Shown piece after piece: positions 1-6,540 of a stretch of 64,000 nt of DNA. Position 1 is the stretch's first letter. Every line of letters starts with the position of its first letter. The stretch comes from Acidobacteriota bacterium (GTDB lineage: Bacteria > Acidobacteriota > Terriglobia > Terriglobales > Acidobacteriaceae): assembly GCA_021780075.1 (NCBI GenBank), contig JAJXZL010000032.1:1-64000 (forward strand). Reading direction: 5' to 3'. A model generated the notes under the pieces. The model searched no databases and was not told where the DNA came from. It saw nothing but the letters and a program-made list of their open reading frames with translations. The position numbers were made by a program, and so were the translations under genes.

Positions 1-37
1 TCGGGCCGACGTTTTGGTCCGCTGACGAAAGATGCGC

Positions 38-1249
38 ATGAAGTTCAACAGATCGAGCCAGCTGGTGCTGGTCTCCGCGGTCAGTCTGCTGGCATCAGGA
101 TTTCTGTCTGCCTGCAGCTTCCTCACCGGCACGCTTACCGTGGATTTTGTGTATGTCACCAGCGCCCTGGCAGCAGGACCGAACCAGTACGGCGAGGTAG
201 ACGTCTTCGAGATCAACAGGGAGTCAGGCCGTATGCGCCAGATCCCGGCCTCGCCCTTCCCCTCGGGCGGGCGTAATCCCATTGCCGAGGCTCCCTCGGC
301 GGATAATACCAACCTCTACGTGGTGAATGAGGATGACAACACCATTGTCCAGTTCATCATCGGCAACGACGGCAAGTTGTATCCGCAGAGCACAGTGAAT
401 ACCCCCGGAGTCTTCCCGATGGCGATCACGGTGGCGGGCTCGCGCCTTTACGTGCTGGACACCTACCAGCCGTTGCCCACCTGCTCCACTGCGGCGCCCT
501 GCTCGGGCTCAGTGGCCGTATACCCGGTCAATACCAACGACTCGCTGGCGCCGCCGGTGGCCAATGCGAGCATCGGCGGAAACTACTGGCCACTGATCCT
601 GCCCAGCAATCCCACGCACGTGATGACGCCCACGGCAATCACCACTGCGGCCTCGGGCGCATATGTATACGTAACGGCGTATGACACGACCGCAGGCGGC
701 GGCTACATTTTCGGCTTTACAGCCAACTCTGATGGCACCCTCAGCGCACTGAATTCGGGCGTGCCGTTTGCTGCTGGAACGGAGCCCTTCGCAATCGCCA
801 GCGACTCCACGGGCAGCTATGTCTACGTAGCGGATTACGCTAAAGGCGACATTCTCAGCTACCAGACAAACGCCGGGCTTCTAACCCCCGTGAGCGGCAG
901 CCCGTTTCCGGCGGGCAATCAGCCATCGTCGATCGTCGTTGATGCAACGGGCAAGTTTGTTTTTGTTGCCAATGCACTTGACTCTACCGTGACCTCTTAC
1001 ACAAGCGCCGGCGGAGTGCTTTCAACCGTGGGCACCTATAGCACCGGGACACAACCGGTCTCCATCGGCATTGATCCCGCGCTGAATCAGTACCTTTACA
1101 CGGCCAACTTTCTGGGTAACACCGTCTCGGGTTTCCAGTTGAACCCGAGCGACGGCACACTGCTCAACACGCAGTTTTCGCCGTTCAAGTCCAACGCGCA
1201 GCCGACAGCCGTGGCTGCGATTCCGCACGGGAGTGTGCAGAAGAAGTAG
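38..1249 (+). CDS. Beta-propeller lipoprotein (YncE/lactonase-like), paralogue 1
   Basis: A 403-residue exported lipoprotein. Residues 1-26 form a signal peptide ending in the lipobox LSAC, with Cys26 as the lipidated residue. The rest is a chain of roughly 45-residue blade-like repeats with the pattern YVANxxDxTVxxY and phrases such as PSSIVVDATGKFVFVAN, typical of seven-bladed YVTN/lactonase-like propellers. I chose the ATG at 38 rather than the ATG at 32 because the downstream paralogue begins at the equivalent codon and the leaders align. The reaction or ligand is unknown; lactonase activity should not be assumed, as many relatives are structural or binding proteins. Gene and paralogue lie in tandem on one strand. 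Confidence 0.82.
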   Translation: MKFNRSSQLVLVSAVSLLASGFLSACSFLTGTLTVDFVYVTSALAAGPNQYGEVDVFEINRESGRMRQIPASPFPSGGRNPIAEAPSADNTNLYVVNEDDNTIVQFIIGNDGKLYPQSTVNTPGVFPMAITVAGSRLYVLDTYQPLPTCSTAAPCSGSVAVYPVNTNDSLAPPVANASIGGNYWPLILPSNPTHVMTPTAITTAASGAYVYVTAYDTTAGGGYIFGFTANSDGTLSALNSGVPFAAGTEPFAIASDSTGSYVYVADYAKGDILSYQTNAGLLTPVSGSPFPAGNQPSSIVVDATGKFVFVANALDSTVTSYTSAGGVLSTVGTYSTGTQPVSIGIDPALNQYLYTANFLGNTVSGFQLNPSDGTLLNTQFSPFKSNAQPTAVAAIPHGSVQKK

Positions 1250-1432
1250 CCAGCAGTTCAATACCCTGCTCTGAGCTTGTATTTGAGATGTCGCAAGAGA
1301 GCAGGTCAGCAGATTCAGGCCCGATGCCGGGCATGGTAGCAATACCCCGTACAGGGCTTTTACAATCAATACGGGGCAACTCAACCAGTTTTCATTGGGC
1401 TCGACACGGATGGCCCACGACGAAGGAAGCGC

Positions 1433-2641
1433 ATGAAGTTCAGCAAATTGAGCCAGCTTTTTCTGGTCTCTGCCATCGGCCTTCTAGTGGCCACTTTTTT
1501 GACTGCCTGCCAGCTTGTTACCATCGACTTTGTTTATCTGGCCACAGCTGGCACGGGAACCACCAGCGACGGCCAGATTCAGATCTTCGCGGTTGACTCC
1601 CAGTCTGGCGCACTGCGCACCGGGGCGCCGATTGTATCCTCCGGCGGCTTGAACCCGGTGGCCCTGGCCATTAGCAGCGATCACAAGCAGCTCTTTGTCG
1701 CCAATCAGGGCGACATGACCGTGGTCCATTTCACGATTGCGTATGACGGCACGCTGACGAAAAAGGACTCGATTACCCTGAGCGATGCTCCTGTTTCGCT
1801 GGCCGTGAACACGGCGGGAACCTACCTGTACGTTGTGACTGGCACGACCACTGCGACGCTGACTGAGTATGCGCTGTCCTCGGGCACCATTGGCTCGGTT
1901 ACCGCGCAGGAGAGCATGGTCCTGCCCGGCTTCACCGGCGATACGGTCATCCCGACCGCAGTGACGGTGCTGCCCAATAACAACGTCGTATATGCCACGG
2001 TATATGACCAGTCCGCTTACAATCCTGGCGGAGCGGTGACCAGCAACGCACACCCCGGCTGGGTCTTCGGCTACACCGTTGGCACCGGAGGCGCCCTGGC
2101 GCCGTCCACGGGAAGCCCCTACCAGGCCGGCGTGAAGCCCAGTGCACTGGCGGCCGACCCCACCAACCGATTTGTGTTCGTGACCGACTTTGCTTCAAAC
2201 CAACTCATCGGCTATGGCATTCAGTCGGGCAGCATCCTGTCCTACCTGATCAATGGCCCCTTCAAGACCGGCAGCCAGCCTAGTTCGGTGGCAATCGACC
2301 CGCGCGGCCTTTATATGTACGTCTCCAACGCGCTCGATTCGACAGTTTCTGCTTACGTCATTGATCTGAAGACCGGCACACCGTCGTCGGCTGTTAACCC
2401 CACGGGCAACGGCTACAACTTCTCGGATACCCAGCCGGTCTCCATCGCTGTCGATCCGGCACTGGGCCGCTTTGTGTATACCGCCAACTACCTGGGCAAT
2501 TCGGTTTCAGGCTTCATGCTGGACCCGAACGCGGGTACGCTGACTCTTACGCAGGCCACACCTTATCCCTCGGGGCTTCATCCCACGGCCTTGGTTATCG
2601 CGCCCCACGGCAACCACTCCTCGCAGGCCGTCTACCCGTAG
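1433..2641 (+). CDS. Beta-propeller lipoprotein (YncE/lactonase-like), paralogue 2
   Basis: A 402-residue paralogue of the preceding gene, sharing the leader (MKFSKLSQL versus MKFNRSSQL), a lipobox LTAC with Cys26, and the same blade repeats (SSVAIDPRGLYMYVSNALDS, PVSIAVDPALGRFVYTANYL). A good ribosome site, GAAGGAAG, precedes the ATG. The sequences upstream of both genes are also alike (gacgaa..g.agcgc before the ATG), so the duplication included the translation-initiation region. A perfect-stem terminator follows 24 bases after the stop, so this pair forms its own unit. Outer-membrane or periplasmic anchoring is expected; substrate unknown. Confidence 0.82.
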   Translation: MKFSKLSQLFLVSAIGLLVATFLTACQLVTIDFVYLATAGTGTTSDGQIQIFAVDSQSGALRTGAPIVSSGGLNPVALAISSDHKQLFVANQGDMTVVHFTIAYDGTLTKKDSITLSDAPVSLAVNTAGTYLYVVTGTTTATLTEYALSSGTIGSVTAQESMVLPGFTGDTVIPTAVTVLPNNNVVYATVYDQSAYNPGGAVTSNAHPGWVFGYTVGTGGALAPSTGSPYQAGVKPSALAADPTNRFVFVTDFASNQLIGYGIQSGSILSYLINGPFKTGSQPSSVAIDPRGLYMYVSNALDSTVSAYVIDLKTGTPSSAVNPTGNGYNFSDTQPVSIAVDPALGRFVYTANYLGNSVSGFMLDPNAGTLTLTQATPYPSGLHPTALVIAPHGNHSSQAVYP

Positions 2642-2664
2642 AACGAGCGGCAACAGACACGCTG

Positions 2665-2693
2665 AAGCCCAGCCGTCACTGGCTGGGCTTTTT
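2665..2693 (+). terminator. Rho-independent terminator
   Basis: A perfect 10-bp stem (aagcccagcc / ggctgggctt) with a 6-base loop gtcact, running into a short T tract. It sits just behind the second propeller lipoprotein and probably ends that transcript. Confidence 0.85.
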
Positions 2694-2781
2694 GCTGGGC
2701 ACTTCCATGACGCGGAGCCGAGCGTGCGGATTTTACGTGGGCCGTGCAGGGTGTGTTGGGGCTTCTGGGCGTTGAGTGGTG

Positions 2782-3876
2782 CTACGCTGCCATCCATTTG
2801 CGCAACTGGCGCTGTGCGGGCTTCTCGACGAAATGGAGCGCCAGGAGCGCGAGTGCAATCAGCAGCACGTAGCTGATCCACGGATCGAGCCCGCTGAGGC
2901 CAACCCAGTTGAGGATATGGTTGTCTTGAATCAGATTCCACAGGTTGAAGTGGAGCAGATAAAGGCAATAGCTGGCTTCGCCAACAAAGACGAGCGGGCG
3001 CGCACTGAGCGCGTAAGCCAGTACATTGTTACCTGCCAGGCCCAGAACGATGCAGCCAAACAGGGGCATGAGCAGGCCGTCGTGCAGTATAGGATATGGC
3101 ATCGCAGAGCCCAGCGAAAGGATTCCAAAGGTGATGGCGAAGCCGCCGACGCCGAGGATGAGGCGCAGGCGGGTGCTGCGCGGCACCAACTCGTCCAGCT
3201 CGGCTAGAAGGACGCCGAAGACGAAGCTGGCCAGATGCGGCAGGGGGGTGTACTTAAGGGCCTGCAGCCAGGGGCCATAGCTCCAGCGGTCAGTGTGGGC
3301 GAGACCGTCCGGCTGAAAGATCATGTAAAGCGTGCCGGGGATGAGTCCCAGCATCCAGACGCCGCCCATCTTCCACAGATGATGCCGGATGTTTGTGGGC
3401 TTCTTCCATCGCGCCATCCGTGGAAAGATGACGTAAAAGAAGGACTCGGCGGACATGGTCCAGGCGGGTGTGTTGAGGAAGGTGGCGAGCGACGGAATCC
3501 ACCCCTGCAACAGGAGGGGTGTGAGCACCATGCCGGTCCAGAACATGGCATGGGTGTGGGCGCGGTACTCCAGCGGAACGACCCACCAGCTTAGGAGCAG
3601 GCTCAGGAAATAGATGGGATAGAGCCGTGTGAAGCGCGCCTTGTAGAAGCGGATCGTGTCCAGCTCACCGGCGCGGGCGCGGGCGTTGTAGTTGTACCCG
3701 AGCACGAAACCGGAGAGCAGGATGAAGTAGCTGACGGAGGCGTATCCGGCATTCACGATGGGCGCGAACCAGCCGAACCATGCGGGGTTGGAGAAATGAA
3801 AGAAGACGATATTGACGGCCGCGAAACAGCGCAGGCCTGTCAATGCTCTCAGCGGGGCTGGCTTGCGTTGTTCCAC
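2782..3876 (-). CDS. Acyltransferase family 3 membrane protein (OafA/YrhL-like)
   Basis: 364 residues, polytopic, with about ten hydrophobic segments. The N-terminus (ALTGLRCFAAVNIVFFHFSN) carries the family hallmark RxxAxxxVxxxH, where the conserved histidine is needed for acyl transfer. A typical C-terminal ending HFVEKPAQRQLRK matches the acyltransferase-3 family (E-x-P near the end). Members O-acetylate or otherwise acylate sugars of O-antigen, exopolysaccharide, macrolides or glycans at the inner membrane. The acceptor is not predictable. The gene ends 27 bases after the stop of pyrH on the same strand, so read-through from pyrH is possible. Confidence 0.88.
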   Translation of the reverse strand: MEQRKPAPLRALTGLRCFAAVNIVFFHFSNPAWFGWFAPIVNAGYASVSYFILLSGFVLGYNYNARARAGELDTIRFYKARFTRLYPIYFLSLLLSWWVVPLEYRAHTHAMFWTGMVLTPLLLQGWIPSLATFLNTPAWTMSAESFFYVIFPRMARWKKPTNIRHHLWKMGGVWMLGLIPGTLYMIFQPDGLAHTDRWSYGPWLQALKYTPLPHLASFVFGVLLAELDELVPRSTRLRLILGVGGFAITFGILSLGSAMPYPILHDGLLMPLFGCIVLGLAGNNVLAYALSARPLVFVGEASYCLYLLHFNLWNLIQDNHILNWVGLSGLDPWISYVLLIALALLALHFVEKPAQRQLRKWMAA

Positions 3877-3903
3877 TGCCTTGTTTGACGACTCCGGCCG
3901 GCG

Positions 3904-4608
3904 TTACGCCGTGACCAGCGATCCGACCTTCTCACCCAGCACCACGCGGCGGATGTTGCCGGGCTGGTTCATGTTGAAGATGATCATTGGCAGGTTGTTG
4001 TCTTTGCAGAGGCTTACGGCGGTCAGGTCCATCACCTTGAGGCCCTGGCGCAGGATTTCCATGTAGGTAATTTCGTCGTACTTTACGGCGTCCTTGACCA
4101 GCACGGGATCTGCGCTGAAGACGCCCTCGACCTTGGTTCCCTTCAGCAGCACATCGGCCTTGATCTCCATCGCGCGGAGGCTGGCTGCGGTGTCCGTGGA
4201 AAAGAACGGGTTGCCGATGCCGGCGGCAAAGATGACCACACGGCCTTTCTCAAGATGACGCACGGCGCGGCGGCGAATATAGGGCTCGGCGACCTGGTTC
4301 ATGAAGACGGCGGTCATAACGCGGCACTGCACGTTGCGCTGCTCCAGCGCGTCCTGCAGGGCGATGGCGTTGATGACGGTGGAAAGCATGCCCATGTTGT
4401 CGGCGGCCACACGGTCCATTTCCCTGGCCTGCTCGGCTACGCCGCGAAAGAAGTTGCCTCCGCCGACGACGACACCGATTTCCACGCCCAAAGCGTGCAC
4501 GTCTGCGATTTCGGCGGTGATTGCAGCCACCTTTTCGGCATCGAGGCCAAACCCGCGCGCGCCTGCCAGCGCCTCACCCGAAAGCTTTAGAACAATGCGC
4601 TTATACAT
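3904..4608 (-). CDS. pyrH: Uridylate kinase (UMP kinase)
   Basis: 234 residues, the usual length for bacterial UMP kinase of the amino-acid-kinase fold. It phosphorylates UMP to UDP with ATP in pyrimidine nucleotide synthesis. Visible hallmarks are the N-terminal [12 protein letters not shown], the glycine-rich [11 protein letters not shown], the [15 protein letters not shown] segment and the [20 protein letters not shown] stretch. In many bacteria pyrH follows rpsB-tsf; here those genes are not adjacent and the 500 bases upstream are a repeat-bearing intergenic region. An acyltransferase gene follows closely. Confidence 0.96.
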   Translation of the reverse strand: MYKRIVLKLSGEALAGARGFGLDAEKVAAITAEIADVHALGVEIGVVVGGGNFFRGVAEQAREMDRVAADNMGMLSTVINAIALQDALEQRNVQCRVMTAVFMNQVAEPYIRRRAVRHLEKGRVVIFAAGIGNPFFSTDTAASLRAMEIKADVLLKGTKVEGVFSADPVLVKDAVKYDEITYMEILRQGLKVMDLTAVSLCKDNNLPMIIFNMNQPGNIRRVVLGEKVGSLVTA

Positions 4609-4726
4609 GCTTTTCTGAGTATCGCATAGGAGATGGGTGCGGGTAGAGCGGGCACGGTCCTACAGGGGCCTGGCAATGGGGGGGGTGGGTCTCAGCGAAG
4701 CACGTTCGCGGGTGCGCCGGTCACGG

Positions 4727-4815
4727 AGATGATCTGCACATATTTTATGGAAAACTGCGGATCAATTTTGCCGGGGGGGGTAGGGGGGGGTACCCGCTAA
4801 CCCTTAGCTAATTGC
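4727..4815. repeat. Degenerate intergenic repeat, copy A (with G tracts)
   Basis: Contains gatgatctgcaca, then tggaaaactgcgg, a T-rich bit, and G8-TA-G8 at 4773-4790, then a gctaacccttagcta segment. The same order occurs at 26185-26290 (gatgtgcaag, tggaaaaccgcac, T-rich, G5-TATA-G7-TA-G7, then ctagctcctagc). Function unknown; it lies between genes in both places. Confidence 0.65.
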
Positions 4816-4860
4816 CCCTGGCTCTTCCTTGCTTGTGCTGGCAGAGTTGGCGCTATTTGT

Positions 4861-4911
4861 ATTGTGCGCTATGTGGGGGAAATGATCTGCAAATCGCGGG
4901 AAAGATTTTTT
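4861..4911. repeat. Degenerate intergenic repeat, copy B
   Basis: Starts attgtgcg, then GGGGGAAATGATCTGCAAA, a gcgggaa segment and a T run. The same succession occurs at about 26352-26420 and 26509-26568, where GGGGAAAT is followed by a TCTGCAAA- or TCGGCAAA-like octamer, then gcgg and a T-rich block. It abuts the 100-base repeat that follows. Confidence 0.6.
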
Positions 4912-5010
4912 GTGGGGCAACCCTGTGGCTGGGTTGGGATTGTGGTCTCCCACCCATGTCGCCCGCCTGCGGCGAACGCCATGGATGGGGCACCCGCAGT
5001 TCTACGGTAA
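4912..5010. repeat. Dispersed 100-base repeat, copy 1
   Basis: Almost identical to 6353-6450: both read from gtggggcaaccc through a shared block around cccacccatgtcgcccgcct to a gcggtaa-like end, with only a few differences over about 98 bases. It is GC-rich, contains short inverted elements (gcccgcctgcggcgaac), and is intergenic both times. It is not a recognisable IS and encodes no transposase. Confidence 0.85.
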
Positions 5011-5109
5011 GGAAAGAATGAGAAAAGACATGCATGGGCCACCCGCCCAATGCTCAATGCTCCACTACCTAGAGCCTTGGCGGTGCATGACTTGTACCAG
5101 GGCGTGCTG

Positions 5110-5343
5110 TTACTTGGGGCGTTGATGGTTTGGTGATTTACCGAGGATAGCGATGCCTGCACCCAACAACATCAATATCAATCCTCCGAGAATGCCCACT
5201 ACGAGGGAGACTAAAAAGTTTACATGCTTTATCTCGTATAGGAATGCATCTCCGATGAGAAAGACCGCAGCTCCCGCCCACAATAGTAGGCGGGAACTTC
5301 CTCGGATAAATGCCTGTAAGAATGAATGCCCAGAGTCGGCCAT
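5110..5343 (-). CDS. Small two-helix membrane protein behind the Rhs gene
   Basis: A 77-residue protein of unknown family with two hydrophobic segments (about residues 16-34, LLLWAGAAVFLIGDAF, and 43-66, FLVSLVVGILGGLILMLLGA) and a basic tail. I chose the ATG at 5343 because GGGGAG stands 6 bases upstream; the longer TTG-start version would lack a site. It begins 28 bases after the stop of the Rhs-core gene on the same strand, so the two are probably co-transcribed. By position it could be the immunity partner of the Rhs tip, but this is inference; it could equally be an unrelated small membrane protein. Confidence 0.62.
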   Translation of the reverse strand: MADSGHSFLQAFIRGSSRLLLWAGAAVFLIGDAFLYEIKHVNFLVSLVVGILGGLILMLLGAGIAILGKSPNHQRPK

Positions 5344-5371
5344 AGATTCTCCCCTCAATGGAGATCACAGG

Positions 5372-6274
5372 TTAAAAGTGCGATGCGATAGCACATCCGG
5401 CATGTACAGTGAGTTGGCCGGCGGTGGCGGCCAAAGCCACCGGCAAAACGACTTCCTTGGCGACAACATGGATTCCCTCTGCTGCCGCACCACTCAATAC
5501 CGCCGTTACAAACTGCGCATTCGACCCTTCCAACATCGTTGGCGAATTTGCAACTTGAAGCAGGCCTTTGTAAGCCAGATATTTCAATCCTGTCCCACCG
5601 AAATCTTCAATGGCACTGTCTACTCTATTGGGACCGATAAGCGGAGATGCGAGGCTCCAGAAGTTGTAAAATTTCCCATCTGGCGTGTTGTTGACCTTAT
5701 TCAGGCAATCTTGTTGTTTCTGTTGTTGTGTCTGTCCGTTACTTGGGGCAGGAGCGCTTGGCCCGCCGAAGAGGGGTGGAGACCAGTATCCGGGGCCCCC
5801 ATCGAAATAGCCTCCGGCTGAATCTCCCCCACCGTTGCACCAATCAGAAACATACAACGATATCGATCCATCGGAGTTCTGTATTCCGAAGGAATCCTCC
5901 CAGCAGCCGTTTCCGAGATAGCGCGCGAGACCAAGGGGATCTACGCTCGCGGTTGGATTGTCTTCAACATAGGCATACCGGTTCATGCTCTGCGGATTGG
6001 AAAAATCGTAGCTTCCGCCATACGGGTCGGGCGAGAGCCAACGTCCTTGTGTGCTGCTGTACTGGCGGAACTGTGCATGGTCGGAGTTGGCCTCCGTGTC
6101 ATGATCGAGCCCGGCGTAGTGATAAGCGTCCGCATTATCTGTCGTCTGGGCGTCGCCGAAGGGCAGGGATGTGAAGGTCGCTTCCACGGCGCCATTGTAC
6201 GCCGTGCGCATCCGCTCCGTCCCCAGCCGATGCTGATGCTGGAATGGCGCATCGCCAGCTTCGTAGAACTCCAC
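5372..6274 (-). CDS. RHS repeat-associated core domain protein, 5'-truncated
   Basis: About 300 residues corresponding only to the C-terminal end of an Rhs/YD-repeat protein. The core domain is visible: YHYAGLDHDTE, then FRQYSSTQGRWLSPDPYGGS and NRYAYVEDNPTASVDPLGL, the usual junction after which polymorphic tips begin. The tip of about 190 residues (from ARYLGNG to the end) is Gly/Pro-rich, then has a hydrophobic helix near the C-terminus (VVLPVALAATAGQLTVHAG). The frame is open upstream only to a stop at 6314-6316, inside a dispersed repeat, so the thousand or so residues of YD repeats of a normal Rhs are absent. GTG at 6274 is merely the first possible start. It may be a remnant or an orphan tip cassette. 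Confidence 0.7.
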   Translation of the reverse strand: MEFYEAGDAPFQHQHRLGTERMRTAYNGAVEATFTSLPFGDAQTTDNADAYHYAGLDHDTEANSDHAQFRQYSSTQGRWLSPDPYGGSYDFSNPQSMNRYAYVEDNPTASVDPLGLARYLGNGCWEDSFGIQNSDGSISLYVSDWCNGGGDSAGGYFDGGPGYWSPPLFGGPSAPAPSNGQTQQQKQQDCLNKVNNTPDGKFYNFWSLASPLIGPNRVDSAIEDFGGTGLKYLAYKGLLQVANSPTMLEGSNAQFVTAVLSGAAAEGIHVVAKEVVLPVALAATAGQLTVHAGCAIASHF

Positions 6275-6352
6275 CGCCGTGCTACCCCGATCGGTCTGCC
6301 CCTGAAGTGGGGTTCAACCCCACCCTGTCTTTCGCTGGCGCGAAGGACAAGG

Positions 6353-6450
6353 GTGGGGCAACCCGGCTGGCTGGGTTGGGATTGTGGACTCCCACCCATG
6401 TCGCCCGCCTGCGGCGAACGCCATGGATGGGGCACCCGCATCTGCGGTAA
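6353..6450. repeat. Dispersed 100-base repeat, copy 2
   Basis: Second copy of the element at 4912-5010. Here it is preceded by a short inverted repeat (tggggttcaacccca, about 6308-6322) and by ctttcgctggcgcgaaggac. It sits between the truncated Rhs gene and the downstream end of the protease-like gene, exactly where the Rhs frame breaks down. Confidence 0.85.
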
Positions 6451-6540
6451 GTCAGCATCGCGAAGGGTGTGCCACCCTGCCGCCGATTTTGAGGGTGAGT
6501 CGGACGTGGCGCACCTCGTTCTTTGGCAGATTTTGCTGTG

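Larger units (their letters stand above)
4609..5109. other. Repeat-bearing intergenic region upstream of pyrH
   Basis: About 500 bases with no convincing gene. It must contain the pyrH promoter at its left side. It holds copies A (about 4727-4815) and B (about 4861-4911) of a degenerate intergenic repeat, two poly-G tracts, and one copy of a near-perfect 100-base repeat (4912-5010). Short reading frames here arise from the repeats and have no ribosome sites of note. Confidence 0.7.
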
